Shown here piece after piece: positions 35,004 to 43,871 of a stretch of 55,446 bases of DNA. This DNA is from Desulfobacteraceae bacterium. Its GTDB lineage: Bacteria; Desulfobacterota; Desulfobacteria; Desulfobacterales; Desulfosarcinaceae. The notes under the pieces are model-generated. The model had not been told where the DNA came from. It was given only the letters and a program-made list of their open reading frames with translations, and did not search any database. The stretch spans positions 1-55,446 of the forward strand of contig JAAERL010000628.1 of assembly GCA_024230435.1 (NCBI GenBank). Reading direction: 5' to 3'. The translations under genes were made by a program, and so were the position numbers. How positions within the stretch are numbered: the first letter of the stretch is position 1; every line of letters begins with the position of its first letter.

Positions 35004-36476
35004 ATGAAGTTTGTAAAGTCATTATTTATCACTATCAGCCTGGTGTGTTTATTTGAATTGCAACTCTATGCGGACACATTTGTTTATTTGCCTAATAATT
35101 CCGATACAGGTGACAGTATTACTATCATTAAAAGTTCTGATGATGAAGAGACAGTTGATGATGAGGTTAGCAAAACTGAATTTGGTGATACTTATTCGGA
35201 CAAAGGGCCTTACTATGGTGTAGCCGTTGTACCCGGCGACAGTTCAAGTTTTGCATTGGTAACTGTTTATGGTTCTGATCAGGTGATTAAAATAACCAAT
35301 GATTTTTTTACCGATGATGATGATGATTCTCAAGACCCCTCGGTTACTTATGATTTGGATCCCGGCAACCAAAAAAGCAATTCCATGGGACCCAGGGGAA
35401 TAGCCGTTACCCAGGATGGCTCATATGCCTATGTGGCTAACTATGATGATAACTCTGTGTCGAAAATCAATTTGGGAACAGCTAATACATCTGACGCAGT
35501 GGATTCGGAAACCATAAATACCGGCAATAACCCTTGGGGCATTGCAGTATATTATGACGAGTATGAGGATATCAACTACGTTTATGTCGCTAACTACACA
35601 GATAATACCGTAACTGTAATTACAGATGATGATGGCGATTTTGAAATTGAGGATGAGGATGAGGATATCGAGGTGGAAGAAAACCCTTTAGGGATTGCGG
35701 TAACACCGGATGGGAAATATGTTTATGTAGCCAATGAGTCCAGTGGCAGTGTCAGTGTCATCCAAACCAGCGATAAAACTGTGGTGAAAACGATAGACGT
35801 TGGCGATACAGCTTATGGTGTGGCCGTTGGGTCGGATGGGCAGAAGGTTTACGCTACAAACCAATATGGGACATTGAACCGTGTAGCAGTTATCAATACC
35901 AGTTCTCAACTAGTAATCGATCAGTATAAAGTCAGCTGTACTCCCATGGGCGTTTCAGCTCCAAAAAACGGTGATAGAGCATATGCCGTTTGCAAATGTG
36001 AAGATACAAATGACACCGTGAGTGTAATAAATATTTCGGATGATACACTTGAAGAATACAATGCCATGAAAGATGCTGAAATTTTAAGCGATAGCGATGC
36101 CGGAGAAATCCTAATTGAAAATGTCGTTGCCGTAGGCGTTTTTATTGGCGGTACAAAACCTGAGGCGCCTTCCGATTTGGACACTAAAGTTTTGTCCCCT
36201 CGCTGCATCGATTTAACCTGGGATGATAATTCATCTGACGAGCTGGGATTCAAGATTGAAAGACGCAAAGAAAGTGAACAGACCTACACACCTGTTGCCA
36301 AGGTGGATGAAGATACTACCTTCTATAGGGATGGCGGATTGGAGGATGATACGGTCTTTTACTACCGTGTTCGGGCATATAATGAGGCTGAAGATTCCAG
36401 TTATAGCTATGAAAAAAGCGCTACAACGCAAAAGGACGATTTTTCCTGGTGTTTTATCGGATCATTGTTTGATTAG
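35004..36476 (+). CDS. Secreted YVTN beta-propeller protein with FnIII domain (paralogue 2)
   Basis: 490 residues. Signal peptide MKFVKSLFITISLVCLFELQ ending LYA. Propeller repeats YAYVANYDDNSVSKINLG, YVYVANYTDNTVTVIT and YVYVANESSGSVSVIQT; then the FnIII domain (about 386-475), and tail FSWCFIGSLFD. Same domain order as the gene at 31593, with the first acidic segment longer (DDDDDSQDPSVTYDLD) and another acidic run EIEDEDEDIEVEE. The acidic loops suggest calcium binding (inference). Two terminator hairpins follow. AAGGAG precedes the ATG, at the end of foldback B1. Confidence 0.88.
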   Translation: MKFVKSLFITISLVCLFELQLYADTFVYLPNNSDTGDSITIIKSSDDEETVDDEVSKTEFGDTYSDKGPYYGVAVVPGDSSSFALVTVYGSDQVIKITNDFFTDDDDDSQDPSVTYDLDPGNQKSNSMGPRGIAVTQDGSYAYVANYDDNSVSKINLGTANTSDAVDSETINTGNNPWGIAVYYDEYEDINYVYVANYTDNTVTVITDDDGDFEIEDEDEDIEVEENPLGIAVTPDGKYVYVANESSGSVSVIQTSDKTVVKTIDVGDTAYGVAVGSDGQKVYATNQYGTLNRVAVINTSSQLVIDQYKVSCTPMGVSAPKNGDRAYAVCKCEDTNDTVSVINISDDTLEEYNAMKDAEILSDSDAGEILIENVVAVGVFIGGTKPEAPSDLDTKVLSPRCIDLTWDDNSSDELGFKIERRKESEQTYTPVAKVDEDTTFYRDGGLEDDTVFYYRVRAYNEAEDSSYSYEKSATTQKDDFSWCFIGSLFD

Positions 36477-36499
36477 AATTCTTAGCCGATTTGCGGATC

Positions 36500-36532
36500 A
36501 TTGCTGGTTTTCGTTCTATAAAAACCAGCAAT
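36500..36532 (+). terminator. Perfect 12-bp hairpin after paralogue 2
   Basis: ATTGCTGGTTTT (36500-36511) pairs with AAAACCAGCAAT (36521-36532), 24 bp after the stop. Confidence 0.6.
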
Positions 36533-36543
36533 AAGGCTAAAAG

Positions 36544-36586
36544 AAAAGATCGGCGATACCTTAAGACAGGCTCGCCGATCCTTTTT
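36544..36586 (+). terminator. Intrinsic terminator
   Basis: GATCGGCGA (36548-36556) pairs with TCGCCGATC (36572-36580), followed by CTTTTTT. Probably the main transcription stop for the beta-propeller gene. Confidence 0.85.
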
Positions 36587-36676
36587 TATGTGACTGCTCC
36601 CGGCAATAAATTACCGGGAATTCTCGCTGGATAATCTTAAAACCGTGAAATGGTTGATCTGTTTTTCGAAGTGGTA

Positions 36677-37720
36677 TTATACCGGAGATTTAGCCGGTTT
36701 TTCTTTTTTTTCCTTTTCCTTTTTTTCCTCTATCCCTAAAAGTTTATCGACATTTTTTTCAATTGAGGCCATGCGGCTTGAGGGCATAAAAAAGGCATAG
36801 TCACTTGCGCTGGATATCCCTGGCAACTGGTCCTGTTTTTGTTCTTGCTCTTCAAAAAACCAGACGCTGTGATTACCCTGATTATTTTTAAACGTCACGG
36901 TCCATAATGCATCGGTTTCCTTGAAGTCTTCTTTTTTCATTTTATCATTAAAAGCGTCACACTTCAGATTTGAAAAGGATGTAAGCAACCGCTCAATGGT
37001 TTTCTGATCCACCTCCTGACCATCAGAGGTTGTCCATTCGGTTTTCGGTGGCTGAACCGGAGCGGATTCGTCCTTGGAGTCTTCTTGGGAGTCTGCTTGC
37101 TTTTTGTCTTTTTCAGGATTTTTTTCCGCGGGTAATTCCTTGAGCACCACTGCCAGAGTCTTATCAGCTTTTTTCAGATCGATGGATTGAATGCTTTTTT
37201 TGTCAAACGAAAGCATTATCTTATCCCGAAGGTCATCCACGGTTATATCGAAGGTGCGATTCAAAGAGCCCCGCGCATGATAAACCCGGTCGTCATCCTT
37301 TAGCTGAACAAAGGTATGCTGGTAGGTGGATGCGGTTTTTCCAATATCAAAGGTTCGCTTTTGCTTGTCACCGGTGGAAACCTGCACGGTTATCTTTTTA
37401 TCACCTGTAAGCTCATAGCGGTCGTAATTGCCGGACTCAGAGACCAGATCGGTTATTGTTAGCTCCGCAGCCGCTTTGATCATATTTTTGACCTTGATCG
37501 TGTCAGCCGGAAATCCCTCTGGTTCGATGAACCAATGTTCATCTTTTTTTTCCAATTCAATGGAAGCGTCCTTTTTTCCAAATTTCAAATGATCAATTTT
37601 TGCGCTTTCAAGAGGCGCCGGACTTGGCAGCTCAAAATGGGTTTGATCCTTGGAACGCAACCCCAAGTAGGCCGCCAGGGCCGCTATAATAGCAAACAGG
37701 ATAAGATATTCTTTTTTCAT
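36677..37720 (-). CDS. DUF4340 protein of a Gld-like ABC operon
   Basis: 347 residues. An N-terminal membrane helix (LILFAIIAALAAYLGL) anchors a periplasmic domain with the DUF4340 pattern (FPADTIKVKNMIKAAAELTI, and RYELTGDKKITVQVSTGD). A long Lys/Glu/Asp-rich segment (about 205-228) and a KEKKEKPAKSPV tail flank the rest. DUF4340 proteins regularly follow GldG-like genes; the role is unknown. The ATG overlaps the stop of the GldG-like gene (shared base 37720), so it is co-translated. Confidence 0.88.
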   Translation of the reverse strand: MKKEYLILFAIIAALAAYLGLRSKDQTHFELPSPAPLESAKIDHLKFGKKDASIELEKKDEHWFIEPEGFPADTIKVKNMIKAAAELTITDLVSESGNYDRYELTGDKKITVQVSTGDKQKRTFDIGKTASTYQHTFVQLKDDDRVYHARGSLNRTFDITVDDLRDKIMLSFDKKSIQSIDLKKADKTLAVVLKELPAEKNPEKDKKQADSQEDSKDESAPVQPPKTEWTTSDGQEVDQKTIERLLTSFSNLKCDAFNDKMKKEDFKETDALWTVTFKNNQGNHSVWFFEEQEQKQDQLPGISSASDYAFFMPSSRMASIEKNVDKLLGIEEKKEKEKKEKPAKSPV

Positions 37721-39957
37721 TAAGACCTCGCTTGACCGGAATTATTCATAAATAATGCTTGGATTTTTCTTTTTCGGGCAGTCCGGCGCACCCAAACCAC
37801 CATGCCAAACATGATCACAACAACCGGAAGCCCCGCGATATTGCCGAACTTGATGGCCTTTCTGGTAACCGGGCCGGTCTGTTTCAAAGGATTGTAAGGT
37901 TGTCCCTTGCTTCGCATGACGGCAAGCCCTTCCCTGTCGTTCAGAGCGTCTATCATGTTCATCATGAACATCGCGTTGGTGCTGCGGCCTTGTTCATCCA
38001 ACAGATTGTCCTTGAGCATTTCGGCGGTAGCCATGATGAAAATCTTGGATTTCGGGCTTTTTTCTTTGAATGCCTCTTTTCTTTCAATTTGGGAAAGGTC
38101 AATTTGGGATTCCTGTTTTTCAGCCTCTTTGTCATCGGCTTGATCTTTTGAGGAATCAGATTTTTTATCTTTATCCGTTTTTTTCTTTTCAGCAGGTTTT
38201 TCCGGCGTGGGTTTGCCCTTGAAATAACTGTGGAAAGAACCCTCGATGAAATAGGCCAAAGGCAGGCTGCTCATATCGCTGTCCGAGGCCGGGGGATTGA
38301 TAAACATCGGGTTCAGGTTGATAGGTTGACGCATTTCCCAGGAACGGCTGGAAGTAGAAAACAATTTATGCGCTTCGAGCCCCTGTTCTTCAATGCGTTT
38401 TTTATCCAGCTCCAGAGGCGACGCCTTTACAGTGACCAATCCTTTTATCGCCTGAATAAAATCAAGATCCTTATTGATATTTTCGCTTTGAATAATGGGT
38501 GCAAAATAAATCGGTTGTTCACCACCTCCACGGTTGCGGCCAAGACGCTGGCGGTAACAGTTTTCATCCAGCGCCAACGATTTTTTGATGCGCACCCCGT
38601 AATGCTCAAGCAGTTTTTCAAGGCCGGTGTCCATGGGCGCGAAAGAGGGCATTTGCTGCGCCATGAACGCCTGTTGCTGAGGCGGCGCTTTTTCTTTAAA
38701 GGCATCTAAGAAAATCGCCAGGTTTGTGCCGTTCATCAAAGCCTGGTCAATCTGGTAAAGATCGTAGTCCGAGAACTTTTCTGTTGGCCGCGCAACGACA
38801 AGGCACTTAAGCCCTTTGGCAACAGAGCCTTTTTTAAGGCTGACCGGCTTGATGGAATAGGTTTGACTAACAATGGAGTTAAACCGGCCAATGGTTTCCT
38901 GGCCCTGCGGGGCCATGGGGCCCAGCCCCCGGTATTCCAGAGTGCCGAAATCAGATAAAAATCCAATATCTTCGTTGATCCGGACCAGACGCTCCATATT
39001 GGCGTTTAATTCTTCTTCCACCTGTCCGATCTCCGCCAACTGGTACTGGGTGCCGAAAATAGGTATTCGAACAACCGACAGCAGGGGAATTTCGCGCACC
39101 TGATCCTTGTAACGTATAATGATGCCCAAAGCACCCTTTCCGGCTTTCAGCTTGGCCTGGGCGATAGCGGGCCATTTCAATGCAAATTGTTCGTGTTCAG
39201 CGGCAACCTTTGCTGCGGTTTCATCCGTATCGGGATCAAGGTGGGTGAATGCAAGTTTATTGTAGAGTTTCGCGTTCAGGTCCTTGACAATTTTTTTGAT
39301 TTTGTCAGGGTACTTTTCCAATTCCTTGATGCCGATTACCGGGGCCAATTTGTACATGGAAGAACTCAATATAAGTTGCACCTTGACCGGTTCCTGCAGT
39401 TTGAGCAGAGCGCTGACTTTGTTATTGAGTTTTTGAATCGCTGTGGTGAGCCGATACTCCAATCCATCTGTTGAGGTAATGGCCGGAATCCGTTCAACAA
39501 GATCGCCGTGAATCATTGCAAGCCCCATATAGGCCTGCTTAAATTTGACTTCGTCGTTTTCGATAAGTTGTATTTGAACGGGATGGATGCCGTAATCGCG
39601 AGCGATTTCACGGTTCGTTTTTCCTTCATCACCAATGCCTTCGGCTTCCGGGCTGACATCGTAGAATCGGAAATTAAAATATTTATTGGAGTTTAGAGAA
39701 TACTCTTTTAGTAAATCACGAAGATAGAGCTCTGTGCTGTTGTGGGGCGCAGGCAGTTTTTTGGTAAAAAAAACTTTAATCGACAGGGGCTCATTCAGTG
39801 TGGAGACAGCTTCTTTGCTTGGTTCAGATAGTGAATAAACTTGGTTTTTCGTCAGGTCCAGTCTGAAAAACAAGGTTTCCCCGGCAATGTTCACTAAAAT
39901 CGCCGCTATCAAATAGATGATAAATTTTATGTATTTAGGATACCGCTGGATACTCAT
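37720..39957 (-). CDS. GldG-like ABC transporter auxiliary protein
   Basis: 745 residues. Membrane helix near the N-terminus (YIKFIIYLIAAILVNIAG) and another at the C-terminus (AGLPVVVIMFGMVVWVRR). Between them are the ABC_transp_aux (PF09822) domain segments: LSEPSKEAVSTLNEPLSIKV, VFFTKKLPAPHNSTELYLRD, and MNGTNLAIFLDAF. The insert about 600-640 is highly charged (KPAEKKKTDKDKK). It is the periplasmic part of a GldF/GldG type ABC complex, in Bacteroidetes needed for gliding; in deltaproteobacteria its role is not known. Confidence 0.9.
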   Translation of the reverse strand: MSIQRYPKYIKFIIYLIAAILVNIAGETLFFRLDLTKNQVYSLSEPSKEAVSTLNEPLSIKVFFTKKLPAPHNSTELYLRDLLKEYSLNSNKYFNFRFYDVSPEAEGIGDEGKTNREIARDYGIHPVQIQLIENDEVKFKQAYMGLAMIHGDLVERIPAITSTDGLEYRLTTAIQKLNNKVSALLKLQEPVKVQLILSSSMYKLAPVIGIKELEKYPDKIKKIVKDLNAKLYNKLAFTHLDPDTDETAAKVAAEHEQFALKWPAIAQAKLKAGKGALGIIIRYKDQVREIPLLSVVRIPIFGTQYQLAEIGQVEEELNANMERLVRINEDIGFLSDFGTLEYRGLGPMAPQGQETIGRFNSIVSQTYSIKPVSLKKGSVAKGLKCLVVARPTEKFSDYDLYQIDQALMNGTNLAIFLDAFKEKAPPQQQAFMAQQMPSFAPMDTGLEKLLEHYGVRIKKSLALDENCYRQRLGRNRGGGEQPIYFAPIIQSENINKDLDFIQAIKGLVTVKASPLELDKKRIEEQGLEAHKLFSTSSRSWEMRQPINLNPMFINPPASDSDMSSLPLAYFIEGSFHSYFKGKPTPEKPAEKKKTDKDKKSDSSKDQADDKEAEKQESQIDLSQIERKEAFKEKSPKSKIFIMATAEMLKDNLLDEQGRSTNAMFMMNMIDALNDREGLAVMRSKGQPYNPLKQTGPVTRKAIKFGNIAGLPVVVIMFGMVVWVRRTARKRKIQALFMNNSGQARS

Positions 39958-39969
39958 TTTGGCTTCCTC

Positions 39970-40674
39970 TTATTCTTTTTCCTGCATCACCAGGTGGGTT
40001 GCATAAAGTCCTAAAAAAATCACGCTTGCAAAATAGACAATGTCGCGTGTGTCTACGATGCCCCGGGATATGTTTTCAAAATGGTAGCCCGAGCTTAGGT
40101 ATTCAATGACACCTAACACAGGTTGGGGAATGAAGAAGAGCATCTTGTCGATAATGGCCAGCGCGAAACAAATGGCCATACCCACAATGCAGGCGATGAT
40201 TTGATTGCGCGTCAAAGACGAGGCGAACAATCCGATGGCCACATAAGAAGCGCCTAGTAAAAAAGCGCCGATATAACCGCCGATAACCGCTCCCCAATCC
40301 AGGTCCCCTAAAAAGGAAATGACAAGGGGGAAAACCACAGAGGGCGCTAAAATGGCAGCTACAAATGCAGACGCGGCCAGAAATTTTCCAATAATAATTT
40401 CATTAAAACTCAGCGGCAGGGTCAGCAGTAATTCGTAGGACCCGGCGTTAAGCTCCTCGGAAAAAAGCTGCATTGTGATCACGGGAACAACAAGTGCCAG
40501 GATCAAGGGCAGGTATTGGAAAAAATCCCGCAAATTTGCCTGGTTGTAGAGGAAAAATTTAGAAAAAAACAGCCATGCCGTCACAATTACAAAAATTGCG
40601 ATGACAATGTAAGCTATGGGTGAAACAAAATAATCCTTAAACTCTTTTTTTAAAATTAACTGAACTTGGTGCAT
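39970..40674 (-). CDS. ABC transporter permease (GldF-like, ABC-2 type)
   Basis: 234 residues, six membrane helices. It starts HQVQLILKKEFKDYFVSPIA and has YLPLILALVVPVITMQLFSE and NAGSYELLLTLPLSFNEIII, characteristic of the ABC-2 permease linked with GldA-type ATPases. Single permease per complex suggests a homodimer. It lies 1 bp after the ATPase gene and 12 bp before the GldG-like gene. Confidence 0.92.
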   Translation of the reverse strand: MHQVQLILKKEFKDYFVSPIAYIVIAIFVIVTAWLFFSKFFLYNQANLRDFFQYLPLILALVVPVITMQLFSEELNAGSYELLLTLPLSFNEIIIGKFLAASAFVAAILAPSVVFPLVISFLGDLDWGAVIGGYIGAFLLGASYVAIGLFASSLTRNQIIACIVGMAICFALAIIDKMLFFIPQPVLGVIEYLSSGYHFENISRGIVDTRDIVYFASVIFLGLYATHLVMQEKE

Positions 40675-40675
40675 A

Positions 40676-41614
40676 TCAGTTCTCCCTGGTCAATTCACGG
40701 AAAATGTTTTCAAGGGTTTTTGTCTCTTGCCGGAATTCAATCAAAACCCAATTGGTCCCTTTGATCGCATGGTAAATATGAGGTCTGGGATCGGCACTGG
40801 CCCGGCAGGTTAACTGTAATCGGACCAACTCGCCGTTTTCCGCCTTTAAAGCGTTGACCGAGTCAACGCCTTCGACCTGCTGCAACACGATACGGGCTTC
40901 ATCGGGATCGGCTTGCTGCAGGGCTATATGTATCATGGCGCCCCGGCCGGCTTCACCCTTGATATCCTCAAGATTGCCGTCAGCTATGATTTGCCCCTTA
41001 TTGACGATGACAATACGATCGCAGGTAGCTTCGGCTTCACTCAGGATGTGAGTGGACAGGATAACAGTTTTTTCTTCGCCAATTTTACGAATGATTTCCC
41101 TTATTTCGACAATCTGGTTGGGGTCCAGGCCGGAAGTGGGCTCATCCAGGACAAGAATTTCAGGATCGCTCATCATGGCATGGGCCAGGCCGACACGCTG
41201 TTTGAGCCCTTTTGAAAGGGTGTCAACGGTCTTATGCATAATTTCACGCAAACTGCACATATCCGCCAGTTCCTTAATCCGCTTGCTTTTATTCTCACCC
41301 TTGAGGCCGCGGATACCGGCGATATGATCAAGATAATCATAAACCAGCATTCCCTTATACAAAGGCGCCGACTCGGGCAGGTAACCGATCATGTCCTTTA
41401 TTTTCAGGGAATCCTGATGAACAGAGTAATCTTTGACCCGGATATCGCCGCTGGTGGGCATGAAATAACCGGTCAGCATTCGCAGGGTTGTCGTTTTACC
41501 GGCGCCATTGGGTCCGAGCAGCCCAACGATTTGACCTTTGGCAATGTGCAGGTTGATTTGATCGACTGCACAAAATTCATGATAGTATTTTGTAAGGTTT
41601 TGAACTTGGATCAT
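40676..41614 (-). CDS. ABC transporter ATP-binding protein (GldA-like)
   Basis: 312 residues. Walker A GLLGPNGAGKTT, signature LSKGLKQRVGLA, Walker B ILVLDEPTSGLDP and the switch His in ILSTHIL are intact. The C-terminal extension (about 220-312) is the regulatory domain common to this group. First gene of the operon ATPase-permease-GldG-DUF4340. AAGGAGAACG precedes the ATG. Substrate unknown; all four parts are intact, so the complex is presumably working. Confidence 0.95.
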   Translation of the reverse strand: MIQVQNLTKYYHEFCAVDQINLHIAKGQIVGLLGPNGAGKTTTLRMLTGYFMPTSGDIRVKDYSVHQDSLKIKDMIGYLPESAPLYKGMLVYDYLDHIAGIRGLKGENKSKRIKELADMCSLREIMHKTVDTLSKGLKQRVGLAHAMMSDPEILVLDEPTSGLDPNQIVEIREIIRKIGEEKTVILSTHILSEAEATCDRIVIVNKGQIIADGNLEDIKGEAGRGAMIHIALQQADPDEARIVLQQVEGVDSVNALKAENGELVRLQLTCRASADPRPHIYHAIKGTNWVLIEFRQETKTLENIFRELTREN

Positions 41615-42208
41615 TTTTTACGTTCTCCTTGTTTTTTTTTCGCCACTTTATCTGTTTTCAGGCATCTAAGAGAACTCTTGTGCATGGATTAGGGTAATTT
41701 TCTCAATCCGCCATTTTGATAAACTTTTTATCAGGCCAATGTGACCAATTGAATAAGAATTCATAAATGAATTTGAAAAGCGTGTCAACCAGTGGATTGT
41801 TATTATTTGGTAATAAAAACAGCATGCCGCTTTTTGAATTGATCGGCCGGTCCGCCAAAATTGATCGCGGTATTGTTTGATAGTCTCATGCAACGGCAAG
41901 CAACTCAATTGGCACTTGATGCCAACGCTGTTGGAGGCGGTGTGGCTATATTTTATCTTAAAATGTTAGAGAGTCTTTGGCGGTCATGGGCCGCTTTCAT
42001 CTCATGTGGCGTGATGACGGCTTATTTTGCCATGATAATAGTTAGTTGTATGGGCGGCTTTTTTATGAAATTTTTGTAATGTGACTAAACAAACAAGTGG
42101 CGCCCAATTTGCTAAGTTTATGTGCAACGGTTAATTAATCAGGTTAGATCGGTAAACAAATAAAAACAATTTTGATTGGTCAGGTTAAAAATAGAGGAGA
42201 TTGATGAA
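41615..42208. other. Divergent intergenic region
   Basis: About 590 bp between the minus-strand ABC operon and the plus-strand coiled-coil gene. It should hold both promoters; none can be named with confidence. An open frame 41861-42079 starts on TTG with no ribosome site and is not called. Confidence 0.4.
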
Positions 42209-42940
42209 ATGAATGTTACGAACGAAATTCCTGCGAACAAAATTCCTGCGAACGAAAGTCATACTGAAAATGATAAAGAGAGCAATATTAAGAGACTTTT
42301 ACCCACTAACACAAAAGTTACTCAAAAGGCAACCTCGACAAATCCAGGTGCAGATACAAAAAAAAAGAATAATCTTCTCGAGTTAGCCGACACAACTCAT
42401 TTAGCCAAGACATCCAAACCTTCAGAAGAAAATACTCAAAAAGCAATTTCTAAGTTTAATCAAAAAAATATCCCTGTAAGTCAAAGCATAGATCTGCTTG
42501 AAGCAGGCCAAAGCATAGATCTGCAAAAAAACGAAAATTTTCTTCAAAAGTATGCAAATTTCCTTCAAAAAGCATGTGATGTTATCTCTTTCAAAAATAC
42601 CAGTACTCTGAAAAAAGTGCTCGCGGGCGTAGTTGGTACACTACTTGCGCCCATCGCTTTTCCGTTTGCCTTTTTATCGGCTAGCGTATATCTGGCTCTG
42701 AAAGTACACTTAAAGGTGGTAGCTGGGCCAAAACGACAATTAAATGACATAGAAAAACAAATAACTTTGAGAAAGCAACAATTAGCTGACTTAAAAGAAC
42801 AGACAAACATAACAAAAGAAGAATTAACTAAACTAATCCAAAACGTAGATGACAAAAAAAAACAATTGGCTGTTACAGAACAACAATTAGCTGAGGCACA
42901 AATACATGCATTGGGCTGCAAGATAAGTGATGAAAATTAA
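42209..42940 (+). CDS. Membrane-anchored coiled-coil protein (N-terminal part of a possible RGS protein)
   Basis: 243 residues from the ATG at 42209, chosen for AGAGGAG 8-9 bases upstream; a TTG at 42176 is less likely. Residues 1-130 are polar and low in complexity, with NEIPANKIPANES from a 15-bp tandem repeat and two SIDL units (SQSIDLLEAGQSIDLQ). Residues 136-166 are hydrophobic (VLAGVVGTLLAPIAFPFAFL), one or two membrane passes. Residues 174-232 are a strong coiled coil (EKQITLRKQQLADLKEQ). The reading frame continues beyond the TAA at 42938-42940 without another stop into the RGS-like ORF, so both may be one gene of about 435 codons. Confidence 0.65.
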   Translation: MNVTNEIPANKIPANESHTENDKESNIKRLLPTNTKVTQKATSTNPGADTKKKNNLLELADTTHLAKTSKPSEENTQKAISKFNQKNIPVSQSIDLLEAGQSIDLQKNENFLQKYANFLQKACDVISFKNTSTLKKVLAGVVGTLLAPIAFPFAFLSASVYLALKVHLKVVAGPKRQLNDIEKQITLRKQQLADLKEQTNITKEELTKLIQNVDDKKKQLAVTEQQLAEAQIHALGCKISDEN

Positions 42941-43000
42941 AAGTCAACTTTCGATCATGGTTTTACGTTTGAAATCAATAGATTTGATAATGACCAACTC

Positions 43001-43516
43001 ATGACAATTCAAGGGAACTTTTCTGATGACAGGTGTCTTGAGATACTTTTTCATCTATGTGAAAAAGAATTCTCAACTAATAGTTTAAATTTTATTAAAT
43101 GTATCTGCTTGTTCAATGATAAAATTGATAGTAATCCACATTATGATCCGAAATATGTTCAACTGGCATGCAAACAAATAATTGAACATTTTATTGAAGA
43201 TATTAATATATCCAGTCAGTCGAGAAAGAAACTGGTCAATATTTTTAGACAGGACGAAGATACATTTAAAAAAGAATTCAGCAATACTGATGAAGCTAAG
43301 AAAATTTTTGATGAAGTGCGGCGACATGGTATTGAATCTATGGTCAATAGAGATACGGCGAAGCGTCTTGATCAGAATTTCAACGATTTACAATTAAAGA
43401 TAAATAAATCCCATAAACGTTATGAAGCATGGGTGGAACATTGGAATGGATTAGATCTCACCCAAGAAATCAGTAGTCCTGATCCAAATAAGCTGCCGCC
43501 TATTGAAGAGGCATAG
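43001..43516 (+). CDS. RGS-like domain protein (regulator of G-protein signalling fold)
   Basis: 171 residues counted from the ATG at 43001. Residues 8-122 follow the RGS domain helix by helix. EKEFSTNSLNFIKCICLF (21-38) matches the xxEFSEENIxFWxACExY signature; then QIIEHFIEDINISSQSRKKL (59-78) matches FI...EVNIDxxTR; then NTDEAKKIFDEVRRHGIESM (95-114) matches DEAQKxIxxLMExDSYxRF. No ribosome site precedes this ATG, and the frame is open leftward to the TAA at 42938, reading KSTFDHGFTFEINRFDNDQL, which looks coding. So this is probably the C-terminal part of the upstream gene after a nonsense codon. RGS domains speed GTP hydrolysis by eukaryotic G-alpha proteins, and a bacterial function is unknown. 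Confidence 0.6.
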   Translation: MTIQGNFSDDRCLEILFHLCEKEFSTNSLNFIKCICLFNDKIDSNPHYDPKYVQLACKQIIEHFIEDINISSQSRKKLVNIFRQDEDTFKKEFSNTDEAKKIFDEVRRHGIESMVNRDTAKRLDQNFNDLQLKINKSHKRYEAWVEHWNGLDLTQEISSPDPNKLPPIEEA

Positions 43517-43870
43517 GGACTTTCGCAAATGCCTGACCATGGTGTATTTACCGCACTAATTAGGTGTTAAGATTGCAGGCCCCGGATTAACGGGCCGCCA
43601 ATCCGGGGCCTGCAATCCTTAGTTTCATAGAAGGTTGGATTGTTTATAACGGCCTATCGGTATAGCTGAATCCAACCTGCACTATCTGTCAAACATAGAA
43701 CAAGGCCGGATTATGATCCGCCAGTACGGCAAAAGGCTGGCCGAAATCATAAACAGCGGCGATTAAAAAAGGAAAAAGACAAGATCGAGCCCGCAAATAC
43801 CTGATTAGCGGTGTTTTGGATATGCCATCTGAGGATAAATAAAACAATGCCCGTTATGAATAATGATTGG
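43517..43870. other. Intergenic region rich in inverted repeats
   Basis: Holds the perfect palindrome at 43571-43617 (listed) and a second, 10-bp pair AGGTTGGATT (43632-43641) / AATCCAACCT (43669-43678). A short frame near 43690-43765 reads RIMIRQYGKRLAEIINSGD; I cannot place it. No complete gene. Confidence 0.45.
43571..43617. repeat. Perfect 18-bp inverted repeat
   Basis: GATTGCAGGCCCCGGATT (43571-43588) and AATCCGGGGCCTGCAATC (43600-43617) around an 11-base loop. GC-rich in AT-rich DNA, 55 bp after the RGS-like stop. No T-run follows, so it is not a classical terminator. Could be a protein-binding or mobile-element site. Confidence 0.8.
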
Positions 43871-43871
43871 C

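Noticed and set aside
41861-42079. 72-codon hydrophobic frame
   Set aside because: TTG start, no ribosome site, no recognised family; most likely chance.
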